From: an uncultured Clostridia bacterium
GTDB lineage: Bacteria; Bacillota; Clostridia; Lachnospirales; Anaerotignaceae
NCBI GenBank assembly: GCA_944384265.1
Contig: CALWSR010000025.1
Location: forward strand, 1-44,762
Direction of reading: 5' to 3'
Length of the DNA stretch: 44,762 bases
Below the pieces are notes generated by a model. The model was not told the origin of the DNA. It did no database searches and was given only the letters and a program-made list of their open reading frames with translations. The translations under genes and the position numbers were made by a program. Of the stretch, positions 19,313 through 26,721 are shown in pieces (the first letter of the stretch is position 1; every line of letters starts with the position of its first letter).

Positions 19313-19561
19313 TTAACAGCCGTATGCGCAGCCCACTGCATAAGCATTGCTTCCGCAGTTTACCACAGCAGTGTTGCCACAGCCGCAGCTGCTTGCAGTG
19401 CTGGCACAGCCACAGCTGTTTGCAGTGTTTGCGTTGCTTACACAGCCTGTTCCTCTTGTGTTCCAATAGTCATACCACATATCCATGTAGCGGCTGTCTC
19501 GACAGCTTCCGCATCCACAGTTGCAGCCACAGCCACAATTACAGCAATTACATCCACACAT
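19313..19561 (-). CDS. Cys/Gly-rich small protein, coat-like
   Basis: 82 residues with 19 cysteines. The N-terminal 20 residues alternate Cys-Gly and Cys-Asn; a middle part follows (RYMDMWYDYWNTRGTG), then Cys-Gly/Ser/Asn clusters to the end. The start is the ATG at 19561, 6 nt after GAGGGGGAC; the frame is open further up but crosses the promoter. No zinc-finger family fits, and the even Cys spacing suggests disulfide or metal cross-linking in an assembled structure such as a spore coat. The sigma-K-like promoter at 19592-19618 supports mother-cell expression. Function is inferred. Confidence 0.75.
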   Translation of the reverse strand: MCGCNCCNCGCGCNCGCGSCRDSRYMDMWYDYWNTRGTGCVSNANTANSCGCASTASSCGCGNTAVVNCGSNAYAVGCAYGC

Positions 19562-19591
19562 TTTTTTGTCCCCCTCTCGTTGGTTATAGTA

Positions 19592-19618
19592 CATACTATG
19601 CTTATACCAAAAAATGGT
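19592..19618 (-). promoter_or_regulatory. Sigma-K-like promoter of the Cys-rich gene
   Basis: -10 CATAGTATG (19592-19600) and AC at 19617-19618, 16 nt upstream; eight of the nine -10 bases are the same as in the 5533-5560 promoter. The predicted start (about 19586) precedes the ribosome-binding site. Confidence 0.5.
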
Positions 19619-19641
19619 GCATAAAGAGGGACAATTTTTTT

Positions 19642-20883
19642 TTAAAGCACCAGCTTAATCATATGAGCCAATGAGGAGGATTCGTTGTTTATCAAATCTT
19701 CTTCAAATTTATTCAAACTTTTATGGCTATGGAGCGTATCTCTTGCCAGCAGCACCACATATTTTATCACTTCCTCCTCTGTACTTTCTTCTGTAATACA
19801 TATGGACAGTGCAAAATAAAATATGCTGTATAACAATGCAAATATGCAGTAATTTTCCCAAATATTTTTTTTGTATCCAAATGGTATTTGCAAATGCCAT
19901 GCAGAGCATACAATCAAATTTTCCAGCACATGGGGATTTTTTTGGCAGTATGCCTCAAAGCCTTTCACCGCCTTTTCATATTTTTCTGGGTCATATGTCA
20001 CCTTTGTTTCTATATGCTGTGCTCCCACAATAAAACTGCTTTCCACTTTAGCATCTATTTTTTCAAGCTGATTTCTTATTTCCACATCTTGAGTAAATCT
20101 GTGATATTTTTGCAATGTATTGACAACTTTAATATGGGGATTGCTTTTGTTTTTTTCAAAAAAGGTGTGGTATTGGCTGTCTTCTTTGCTGATTTCATTC
20201 AAAAACCATTGCACATACTGGGGCATATCCTCTGCTCTTTTTTCCATTTCCATATGGTGCAGCTTTTCCAGGGCAATGCCCAGCAGTGCCATTCTCTGCC
20301 CCATTGTAAAAGAGCGGTTTTGCAGTATGCCTATCACCAGTGATTTCACATCATAAAAATACCGCAGTCCCTTTCTGTGATTCACATAAAATGGCTTAAC
20401 CATACCACTCACCAGTTGGGAATTTACTTCCCCCTCAGAAACCTCCAGCAAAAATCCTTCCTTTTCCTCCAAAAGCAGCTTCACCACTGCCTCACAGCCC
20501 AGCGACAGTGAAAGCTCCTGTCTTTCCTCACAATACAAAAATCCCTCTCTGGGAAAAACCTTGCAGGTTTTGGACAGTACTTCATAGCCACATTCCTTTT
20601 GTATCATGCAAAGTCCATCCTCACCCCAAAAAGGACAGTTCCTATTTTCATTTAATTTCATCATGTACCTATTTGTTTTTTGAAGGCTTTCCCCCTCCAT
20701 AGGCTCAAATGCATTTGCAAATATACTTTTCAGTTCTTCCGAAACAATGCTTCTTTTTATTTTTTTAAATTCATCTTTACGCAATGGAATTGCCCAGTCT
20801 TTACAGCAGGTGTTTTTGCATTCTCCTCCTATACAATGAAATTTGTCATAAAAAGAAGGCTTGATTACCTGTACCTTTTTCAT
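19642..20883 (-). CDS. fliB: FliB-like flagellin lysine N-methylase
   Basis: 413 residues. The N-terminus FYDKFHCIGGECKNTCCKDWAIPL and the downstream CPFWGEDGLCMIQKECG...LSKTCKVFPRE form the Cys-rich signature of the FliB family, likely an iron-sulfur or metal cluster. The rest is alpha-helical and poorly conserved. FliB methylates lysines of flagellin in Salmonella. Here the gene lies 128 bp below the flagellin gene on the same strand, past an intrinsic terminator, so it may be expressed by partial read-through at a lower level. GAGGGG lies 10 nt before the ATG. Confidence 0.85.
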   Translation of the reverse strand: MKKVQVIKPSFYDKFHCIGGECKNTCCKDWAIPLRKDEFKKIKRSIVSEELKSIFANAFEPMEGESLQKTNRYMMKLNENRNCPFWGEDGLCMIQKECGYEVLSKTCKVFPREGFLYCEERQELSLSLGCEAVVKLLLEEKEGFLLEVSEGEVNSQLVSGMVKPFYVNHRKGLRYFYDVKSLVIGILQNRSFTMGQRMALLGIALEKLHHMEMEKRAEDMPQYVQWFLNEISKEDSQYHTFFEKNKSNPHIKVVNTLQKYHRFTQDVEIRNQLEKIDAKVESSFIVGAQHIETKVTYDPEKYEKAVKGFEAYCQKNPHVLENLIVCSAWHLQIPFGYKKNIWENYCIFALLYSIFYFALSICITEESTEEEVIKYVVLLARDTLHSHKSLNKFEEDLINNESSSLAHMIKLVL

Positions 20884-20930
20884 ATCCTTGCTATCCCCTC
20901 TGCATATTTTTTTCTATCTGTCTTTTTATC

Positions 20931-20962
20931 AAAAAAGCAGGCACATTGTGCCTGCTTTTTTA
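20931..20962 (-). terminator. Terminator between flagellin and fliB
   Basis: GCAGGCAC / GTGCCTGC hairpin (20937-20955) with a 3-nt loop and U-run, 50 bp below the flagellin stop. It would keep flagellin mRNA in excess over fliB. Confidence 0.88.
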
Positions 20963-21011
20963 TTTTTTTTAGAAATTGTATTTGTGAATAAGTTGGTTTT
21001 GGATGATAATA

Positions 21012-22253
21012 TTATTGTAATAACTGAAGAACACCTTGAGGAACCTGATTTGCCTGTGCCAGCATAGCCTGTGCAGACTGTACCAAAATGTTGTTCTTTG
21101 TATAGCTCATCATTTCGTTTGCCATGTCTGTGTCTCTGATACGGCTTTCGGATTCTGTCAGATTTGTTGTGGTTGTTTCCAGGTTGTTCAATGTGTGGTC
21201 CAGTCTGTTTTGTGTTGCACCCAAACCGGCACGAACATCGGATACCTTGTCAATAGCTGTTTTAATCAGCTCAATAGCATCACTTGCAGATTGCTCACTT
21301 GCTACACTCAGCCCACCAATACCCAGTGCATCTGCGTGCATATCAGTGATGTTTACAAGCAGCTTGTTGAAATCATCTGATGTATCACCCACCTGAAGAT
21401 TCAATCCCTTGCTGCCGCCTGCTATATCAATCTCAACTGCATTACCTGGATCAGCTAAATCAATAGATTTTTGATAATCAGTTTTGTTTTGCGCAGCTTT
21501 CAATGAAATTTCAATTTCTACGCCTTCCCATGCTTCAGCATCTTCTACCTTTGTATCGTTGTCTAATACAGCTTTTGCTTTAACAGTGCCGCCTTTGGAA
21601 GGGTCAACTGTTATAGCAGTATCTGTCCAAGTACCTGTTGTATCATCCCAGTATTGCCATTTTACATTAGTACCACTTGGTTTTGTTCCGCCGTAATCAA
21701 CTGTAACAGCACCAGTGTCTGCAACTGTTACTTTGATTTGGTCACCGGCTTCAAGATTACCACCGCTGACAGAAACGGATGTTACGGCAGGGCCTAAATC
21801 TGTTAATGTAGTAGCGCCTAATTCATATCCGCCCAAATTCCCGTTCAAAAGGTCAATGCCATTGAAGTTTGTGGAATCTGCAATTCTGTCGATTTCGTCC
21901 TGCAACTGAATGATTTCATCCTGCAATTTGCCTCTGTCTGCATTGCTGTATGTGCCGTTGGAAGCCTGTGTTGCCAGTTCAACCATTCTGTTTAACATAG
22001 AGTGAACTTCTGTCAAAGCACCTTCAGCAGTCTGTACCAATGAGATACCGTCTTTAGAGTTTTGCTGTGCTGTTTCCAAGCCTGTGATTTGCGCTCTCAT
22101 TTTTTCAGAGATTGCCAAGCCGGCAGCGTCGTCAGCAGCTCTGTTGATTTTGTAACCGGAAGAAAGTTTTTCCAGGTTTTTTGCCAATGCGCTGTTGTTG
22201 CCGCTTAATTGGTTGTAAGAGTTTAAAGCTGAAATGTTGTGTTGAATAATCAT
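21012..22253 (-). CDS. fliC: Flagellin
   Basis: 413 residues, the filament subunit exported by the flagellar type III system. Conserved N-terminal D0/D1 region (MIIQHNISALNSYNQL, LEKLSSGYKINRAADDAAGL, then Q-rich helices to about 150) and C-terminal D1/D0 (SRIRDTDMANEM to LAQANQVPQGVLQLL). Residues about 150-310 are a variable beta-rich insert (VSVSGGNLEAGDQ, VKWQYWDDTTGTWTD) that would be the exposed domain; it resembles Ig-like beta repeats. AGGAGGT lies 7 nt before the ATG. The leader holds a CsrA-type hairpin, csrA is next upstream, and the FliB-like methylase is downstream. Confidence 0.97.
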   Translation of the reverse strand: MIIQHNISALNSYNQLSGNNSALAKNLEKLSSGYKINRAADDAAGLAISEKMRAQITGLETAQQNSKDGISLVQTAEGALTEVHSMLNRMVELATQASNGTYSNADRGKLQDEIIQLQDEIDRIADSTNFNGIDLLNGNLGGYELGATTLTDLGPAVTSVSVSGGNLEAGDQIKVTVADTGAVTVDYGGTKPSGTNVKWQYWDDTTGTWTDTAITVDPSKGGTVKAKAVLDNDTKVEDAEAWEGVEIEISLKAAQNKTDYQKSIDLADPGNAVEIDIAGGSKGLNLQVGDTSDDFNKLLVNITDMHADALGIGGLSVASEQSASDAIELIKTAIDKVSDVRAGLGATQNRLDHTLNNLETTTTNLTESESRIRDTDMANEMMSYTKNNILVQSAQAMLAQANQVPQGVLQLLQ

Positions 22254-22261
22254 AAAAATTA

Positions 22262-22298
22262 CCTCCTTGAAATTTGACGGAGAGCATCCTTTCTCTCC
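22262..22298 (-). promoter_or_regulatory. CsrA-binding hairpin and second site in the flagellin leader
   Basis: On the mRNA, GGAGAG-AAAGGATG-CTCTCC (22279-22298) is a 6-bp stem whose loop displays AGGA, the CsrA recognition core. Eleven nt downstream, CAAGGAGGT (22262-22267 core) offers a second GGA that is also the ribosome-binding site. This two-site layout matches CsrA repression of hag in Bacillus subtilis, and csrA itself is the upstream gene. Confidence 0.75.
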
Positions 22299-22403
22299 CT
22301 TTTGTTATGTAATGTTATTTATTTCAATCTGCATCAGCTCTTTTGGAAATCCCCCCTCAAAAAATGCCGAGCTTTCTCCAAAAAAACCCTCTGCAAACTA
22401 AAA

Positions 22404-22619
22404 TCATTTTGCTTTTTTCTTTGCACCGCTCATTTTTCTTGTCCTCAGGATACATTCGGGTATGGGATTGTTTTTTTCAAAATTTTCTCCCCTCTCGATT
22501 TTCATATCCTTTGGTGCATCAATGGCAAGCCGCAAAGAACCGTCAATGGAAACCACCTCTACCACAATGTTTCCGTTTATGACAACGTATTCGCCGGGAC
22601 TCCTTCCAAGGGACAACAT
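22404..22619 (-). CDS. csrA: Carbon storage regulator CsrA
   Basis: 71 residues. MLSLGRSPGEYVVINGNIVV and the following VEVVSIDGSLRLAIDAPKD, IERGE give the five-strand CsrA core. The key RNA-binding residues are the N-terminal LxLxR (R6) and the Arg in the LRLAIDAPKD strand. Where most CsrA read HREE or HRxEI, this reads IERGENFEKN, an ordinary variant. Start at 22619, with AGGAGGT 7 nt upstream; a longer frame lies before it but is untranslated leader. Binds GGA motifs in mRNA and represses flagellin translation in Gram-positives. FliW, its usual antagonist, is not in the window. Confidence 0.93.
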   Translation of the reverse strand: MLSLGRSPGEYVVINGNIVVEVVSIDGSLRLAIDAPKDMKIERGENFEKNNPIPECILRTRKMSGAKKKAK

Positions 22620-22685
22620 ACCAAAAACCTCCTTGTTTTTATGAAATACGCATGAGTGAAAATACAAATTTTACTTTCTGTAAAT

Positions 22686-22714
22686 ATAGTAATACCAACA
22701 GAAAAATTTGTCAA
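22686..22714 (-). promoter_or_regulatory. Sigma-A promoter of csrA
   Basis: -35 TTGACA (22709-22714), 17-nt spacer, -10 TACTAT (22686-22691). The -35 lies in the left arm of the palindrome at 22704-22740. Confidence 0.75.
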
Positions 22715-22740
22715 TAGTTTTTTTGACTATTTGTAAATTT
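22704..22740. promoter_or_regulatory. Palindromic operator shared by divergent promoters
   Basis: Inverted repeat AAATTTGTCAATAGT / ACTATTTGTAAATTT with a 7-nt centre; 12 of 15 positions match. It covers the -35 boxes of both the csrA promoter and the promoter of the HTH gene. The adjacent HTH regulator is the obvious candidate to bind it. Confidence 0.6.
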
Positions 22741-22751
22741 TTTTCTACATT
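22723..22751 (+). promoter_or_regulatory. Sigma-A promoter of the HTH regulator
   Basis: -35 TTGACT (22723-22728), 17-nt spacer, -10 TACATT (22746-22751), about 55 bp above the start codon. Confidence 0.65.
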
Positions 22752-22806
22752 CAGTCTGTTACACTTTTTTTCATTACCATGTAAAGTTATGTTAAGGGGT
22801 GGTTTT

Positions 22807-23148
22807 ATGGATTGTAAAGAATTGGGCAAACGAATCAAAAACGCAAGATTAAATCAAAAATTGACACAGGAGCAGTTTGCAGAGCTTTTGGACATTTCCG
22901 TTTCTTATGTCAGCCTCATTGAACGGGGCAGCCGCAACGCCACTGTGGAAACCCTCCTTGCCATTGCAGACGCACTCCACGTCTCTGTGGCGTCTCTTTT
23001 GCAGGATGACCAGCACCGTGATGAGGAGCAGACGACCCTTTGGCATCAGCTGACCCAAAACAGAACGGCAGAAGAAAAGGATATGATTTTGCAGACAGTG
23101 AAAACAATCGTAACCTTTCTGGATAATCAAAAAAAGAAACCGGTTTAA
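22807..23148 (+). CDS. XRE-family HTH transcriptional regulator
   Basis: 113 residues. The first 65 are a lambda-repressor-type HTH: LGKRIKNARLNQKLTQEQFA, LLDISVSYVSLIERGSRNAT, then VETLLAIADALHVSVASLL. The remaining 45 are helical (AEEKDMILQTVKTIVTFLDNQ) and may dimerise. AAGGGGTGG precedes the ATG. Transcribed away from csrA across a shared palindrome, so it likely represses itself and perhaps csrA, linking it to flagellar control; SinR would be an analogous case. Targets are inferred. Confidence 0.88.
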   Translation: MDCKELGKRIKNARLNQKLTQEQFAELLDISVSYVSLIERGSRNATVETLLAIADALHVSVASLLQDDQHRDEEQTTLWHQLTQNRTAEEKDMILQTVKTIVTFLDNQKKKPV

Positions 23149-23173
23149 AAAAAAGGAAGAAGATAACACCCTC

Positions 23174-23212
23174 GGAATGTCATGTCGGAACAGCTTAGAC
23201 ATTCCTTTTTTT
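23174..23212 (+). terminator. Terminator of the HTH gene
   Basis: GGAATGTC (23174-23181) and GACATTCC (23198-23205) with a 16-nt loop, followed by seven T. Confidence 0.8.
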
Positions 23213-23350
23213 CGCAAATGGCTTTTAGTCAGAAAAAAAAGCCCTTTTTTTCTTTTCAGTGCCATATTTCTTCTTTCACTGTTTTTATGTTACAAAACTC
23301 TATTCTGTCTAAAGGCTTAGCTTTTTTTATAGAGAGAGGATGTAGCATTT

Positions 23351-23632
23351 ATGGATAAAAAACAACTGTTGGAACAACATTTTTATTCTTTTTTGGAAAA
23401 CTATACTGCGGATTTGCTTTTGGAATATGTAAAAACAGATGAACGCTTTTCTTCCTTGCAGTCCCAAAAAAAGGCCCTTGTGGAGGCTTTGAAAAATCAG
23501 TCCAGCCTTTTTTTTGCCTATGAAGAAATACAAAATCAATATGTACAGCTTGTGGCGGAATGCTTTTACACCAATGGCTTGCAGAATATTCTTTTTATCA
23601 CTGATTTTTTAAAGGAATATAAAAAGAAATAA
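23351..23632 (+). CDS. Hypothetical helical protein
   Basis: 93 residues, all helical by composition: MDKKQLLEQHFYSFLENYTA, then LLLEYVKTDERFSSLQSQKK and an aromatic C-terminal half (QYVQLVAECFYTNG). No motif I recognise. A GAGAGGATG site stands 8 nt before the ATG. It lies between the HTH gene's terminator and the HExxH protein, and both could be read from their own promoters. The segment layout is similar to small clostridial proteins that I cannot name. Confidence 0.65.
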   Translation: MDKKQLLEQHFYSFLENYTADLLLEYVKTDERFSSLQSQKKALVEALKNQSSLFFAYEEIQNQYVQLVAECFYTNGLQNILFITDFLKEYKKK

Positions 23633-23707
23633 ATGTTTCTTTTTTTGTTTTTTTGTCAAAGCATATATTATTTTTAAAAAAAATATGATTTGTATTTCAT
23701 TCTGCTA

Positions 23708-23736
23708 TCGACAATCCTTTCCTTTTTTGGTATACT
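23708..23736 (+). promoter_or_regulatory. Sigma-A promoter of the HExxH protein gene
   Basis: -35 TCGACA (23708-23713), 17-nt spacer, -10 TATACT (23731-23736), 45 bp above the start codon. Confidence 0.7.
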
Positions 23737-23780
23737 GGTAAAAAAGGAAATTATTTCCTATGGCAAAGGAGGGGAAATTT

Positions 23781-24548
23781 ATGAGTATTCAACTTTTGAC
23801 AATGACACCGGCTTATACTGTTTCCAAACAGACACAGCCGCAAAGCACACAAAAAACTGTACAGCAGTACAGCCTGCAAAATACAGCCCAAAAGCCTGCT
23901 GTGCAAAAAAGCAGCCTGCAAACACAGGCCTTGGCCAATGAAAAAGAGGCTTCTGAGCAAAAAATACAGCGCAATATCTATGGAAACCAGGTTCAGCAGG
24001 ATATTTTCGGAAATAAAATAGAAAAGGATTCCTTCGGAAATATCATAGAGCGGGACGCTTTTGGAAATATCATAGAGCGGGATGCTTTCGGAAACGAAAT
24101 ACCGTCCACCGCTTTACAGCAGCAGGAGCAAAAAGCAGAAGAAGCGGAACAAAATCAAAAAGAGGAAGCTGCCAATGACAAAAAAGAAAAAGATGATTTT
24201 GGCAATGAAAAATGCGAAACTTGCGCAAAAAGAAAGTATCAGGACGGCTCCAATGACCCCAGTGTTTCTTTCAAAACACCCACTGTCATCACTCCGGAAA
24301 GAGCTGCCGCCGCTGTCAGAAACCACGAAATGGAACACGTTTTCAATGAACGTGCCAGAGCAAAAAAAGAAGGCTTGGAAGTGGTTTCCCAAACGGTTTC
24401 TTATAGTACAGGCATTTGCCCGGAATGCCATAGAATCTATATTTCCGGCGGCCAGACACGTACTGTCACAAGACCTCGTCAGGAGGATTTGCAAATCGGT
24501 CTGGAAAAAGAAAATACAAAGGGAAAATATTTTGATGAGGTTGCCTAA
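23781..24548 (+). CDS. Putative HExxH zinc metalloprotease-like protein with nonapeptide repeats
   Basis: 255 residues from the ATG at 23781 (GGAGGGG 6 nt before). Residues 1-60 are Gln/Thr-rich and low-complexity. Residues 65-110 are five tandem nonapeptides of the type DxFGNxIER. After an acidic linker comes a conserved-looking core: CETCAKRKYQDGSNDPSVSF, then HEMEHV in AAAVRNHEMEHVFNERARA, which has the HExxH zinc motif, and CPECHRIYISGGQTRT with a second CxxC pair. This core resembles a SprA-like putative metalloprotease family. The two CxxC pairs could bind a structural metal. No signal peptide is visible, so it is probably cytoplasmic or exported another way. Activity is inferred. Confidence 0.75.
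   Translation: MSIQLLTMTPAYTVSKQTQPQSTQKTVQQYSLQNTAQKPAVQKSSLQTQALANEKEASEQKIQRNIYGNQVQQDIFGNKIEKDSFGNIIERDAFGNIIERDAFGNEIPSTALQQQEQKAEEAEQNQKEEAANDKKEKDDFGNEKCETCAKRKYQDGSNDPSVSFKTPTVITPERAAAAVRNHEMEHVFNERARAKKEGLEVVSQTVSYSTGICPECHRIYISGGQTRTVTRPRQEDLQIGLEKENTKGKYFDEVA
23973..24107 (+). repeat. Five 27-bp coding repeats (xxFGNxIER)
   Basis: Consecutive 27-bp units beginning at 23973, 24000, 24027, 24054 and 24081, encoding IYGN, DIFGN, DSFGN, DAFGN and DAFGN motifs each followed by a hydrophobic-acidic step (xIER/xIEK). Units 3 and 4 are nearly identical in DNA, so the tract may expand or contract. Confidence 0.85.
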
Positions 24549-24595
24549 ACCCATTGAAAAGAGCTTTGCCCTTTCCAAACATATTTCTATCGTAT

Positions 24596-24620
24596 AAACC
24601 ACTCTGAAAAGGGTGGTTTT
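24596..24620 (+). terminator. Probable terminator of the HExxH gene
   Basis: AAACCACTC / GGGTGGTTT hairpin (one G-T pair) with a short T-run, 48 bp below the stop codon. Confidence 0.6.
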
Positions 24621-24629
24621 ATGCTGTGT

Positions 24630-25535
24630 ACAAATTAACTTTTTCAGCACCTCCATAACACAAACCCCTTAAAAATCCACTCCTCCGCCCCAATATATTT
24701 TCCATACAAAAATCAGCATAGCACAGCCGATTTCTCCTTTTCCCTCTCTCAAACATTTCCACAAAATCCCCCTTTTCCACCTCATTCCCTCCATAAACAA
24801 CCTGAAATTCTATTCAAATTGGCTTTTTCATTATTTCCATAACACAACCCCCTTAAAAATCCACTCCCTCGTCCCAATGCAACTCCCATACAAAAATCAG
24901 CATAACACAGTCAATTTCCCCCCTTCCCTGCTTTTTCCCCCTCTCAAACATTTCCACAAAATCCCCCTTTTCCATCTCATTCCCTCCATAAACAATCTGA
25001 AATTCTATTCAAATTAACTTTTTCATCACTTCCATAACACAAACCCCTTAAAAGTTCACTCCTCCGCCCCAATGCAGCTTCCATACAAAAATCAGCATAG
25101 TCCAGTCAATTTCCCCCTTTTCCCTCTCTCAAACATTTCCACAAAATCCCCCTTTTCCACCTCATTCCCTCCATAAACAACCTGAAATTCTATTCAAATT
25201 GGCTTTTTCATCACTTTCACAACACAAACCCCTTAAAAATCCACTCCTCCGCCCCAATGCAGCTTCCATACAAAAATCAGCATAGCACAGCCGATTTATA
25301 TCGCCTCCCTTGCCTTTGCTCCCCTCAAACATTTCCACAAAATCCCTCTTTTCCATCTCATTCCCTCCATAAACAATCTGAAATTCTATTCAAATTGGCT
25401 TTTTCATCACTTCCATAACACAAACCCCTTAAAAGTTCACTCCCTCGCCCCAATGCAGCTTCCATACAAAATCAGCATAGCACAGCCGATTTCTCCCCTT
25501 CCCTCTCTCAAACATTTCCACAAAATCCCCCCTCT
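24630..25535. repeat. Higher-order tandem array, about 4.8 units of 184-196 bp
   Basis: The unit carries the anchors CATAACACAAACCCCTTAAA, CATACAAAAATCAGCATAG, CTCTCAAACATTTCCACAAA and CTGAAATTCTATTCAAATT. The first anchor recurs at about 24653, 24837, 25032, 25217 and 25413; successive distances are 184, 195, 185 and 196 bp, so units alternate as A-B-A-B-A with a dimer period near 380 bp. The last unit is cut at about 25535. The minus strand is strongly purine-rich. Each B unit has GGAGGGA and then ATGGAAAAG on the minus strand, opening a short frame (MEKGDFVEMFERGKK or MEKRDFVEMFEG); A units have GTG at that place. No protein function can be assigned. Confidence 0.9.
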
Positions 25536-25549
25536 CTTTTTCACTGCAC

Positions 25550-25579
25550 AAAAAAACGCCCCCTTTTTACGAGGGGACG
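25550..25579 (-). terminator. Terminator of the class V aminotransferase gene
   Basis: CGTCCCCT / AGGGGGCG arms (25557-25579) followed on the minus strand by seven U, just below the stop codon. Confidence 0.75.
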
Positions 25580-25584
25580 GTCTT

Positions 25585-26721
25585 TTATTCCATTTCCTTT
25601 AAAAACACATTTGCCATGTCGCATTTTAATGAAAAGCCCATTTCTTCCAGCACATTTTGAAATGCATGAAGTGTTGTCAGCATATCAGGCACATTGGCAT
25701 TTTCTCCCATATGACCGATACGAACCACCTTTCCTGCCAAAACATCAAAACAACCGGAAATCATCACGCCATATTCTTCTCTCATTTTTTTCAAAAGTGC
25801 CTTGTCTGAAATGCCTTCGGGAACCACAATGGCTGTCACTGTGTTAGAATATCCACTGTGAATATATTGCTCCAGTCCTGCCGATTCCACTGCCTTTCTA
25901 GTGGCTTTGGCTATTTTTTCATGTCTTGCAAAAATATCCTTTTCCTCCAAAACATTTTCCAATGCCTGTCCAAAGCCATAAACGTCACTGATAGGCATAG
26001 TATAGGGAAACCATTTTTTTTCATAATAATCTGCATAGGACAATATATTGCCGTAAAAAGAGGCTATTTTTGTTTTTCTCTGTTTCATAGCCTTTATGGC
26101 AGCGTCACTTACCCCCAAAAATGTCAGACCAATGGGTGCAGAAAGTGCTTTTTGAGAGCCTCCGCAAAGAATATCAATCCGGCCCTTATCCACATCCAAT
26201 GGCACGCCAAAGGAAGCAGAAACCGAGTCCACCACTGTTAAAATGTGATGCTTTTTTAATAAAGCACAAATTCGCTCCACGTCATTGAGCATACCGCTGG
26301 GTGTGTCACAATGCACAACGGTAGCATATTTAAAATTACTGTCTTTTTTCAAATATGCCTCCAAATCCTCCACAGAAATGGGCATTTTATCATCCACTGT
26401 ATATAATACGGCCTCCCCTCCATATAATGTGACAAAATCTGCAAAGCCCTTTCCAAAAATACCATTGTCCAGCACAAGCACTCTGTCACCCTTTTCTGTT
26501 AGGGAAGCACAGGCCGCCTCCAATCCCAGTATACCTTCTCCGCTTAAAATATAAAATGGATTTTTGGTATGAAAAAAATGAGAAAGCTTGTCACACAGTT
26601 CTTTATAATATTCACAAAAAGAAATATCCTCATCTGGATTTGTTGTCACAATACTCCTTGCCAAACGAACATTTTCTCTCACCTGTGTCGGGCCTGCTGT
26701 CATCAATACAAATTTTTTCAT
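25585..26721 (-). CDS. Class V aminotransferase, candidate pyridoxamine- or alanine/serine-type
   Basis: 378 residues, family of alanine-glyoxylate/serine-pyruvate transaminases and pyridoxamine-pyruvate transaminase. Start MKKFVLMTAGPTQVRENV is the family N-terminus; VVHCDTPSGMLND and VVDSVSASFGVPLDVD hold the PLP-contacting Ser and Asp; the Schiff-base lysine lies in LCGGSQKALSAPIGL. C-terminal VVRIGHMGE carries the carboxylate-binding Arg. Its ATG overlaps the stop of the ECF S component by 4 nt, so both are coupled. With a divergent MocR regulator next door, a role in B6-vitamer or PLP-linked amine use is plausible; substrate not shown. Confidence 0.83.
   Translation of the reverse strand: MKKFVLMTAGPTQVRENVRLARSIVTTNPDEDISFCEYYKELCDKLSHFFHTKNPFYILSGEGILGLEAACASLTEKGDRVLVLDNGIFGKGFADFVTLYGGEAVLYTVDDKMPISVEDLEAYLKKDSNFKYATVVHCDTPSGMLNDVERICALLKKHHILTVVDSVSASFGVPLDVDKGRIDILCGGSQKALSAPIGLTFLGVSDAAIKAMKQRKTKIASFYGNILSYADYYEKKWFPYTMPISDVYGFGQALENVLEEKDIFARHEKIAKATRKAVESAGLEQYIHSGYSNTVTAIVVPEGISDKALLKKMREEYGVMISGCFDVLAGKVVRIGHMGENANVPDMLTTLHAFQNVLEEMGFSLKCDMANVFLKEME

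Noticed and set aside
22254..22403. Sigma-D promoter before flagellin
   Set aside because: No match to TAAA-15-GCCGATAA; GCTGATGC lacks a -35 partner.
24630..25535. CRISPR array
   Set aside because: Units of about 190 bp are near-identical throughout, with no short repeat/unique spacer pattern and no cas genes.
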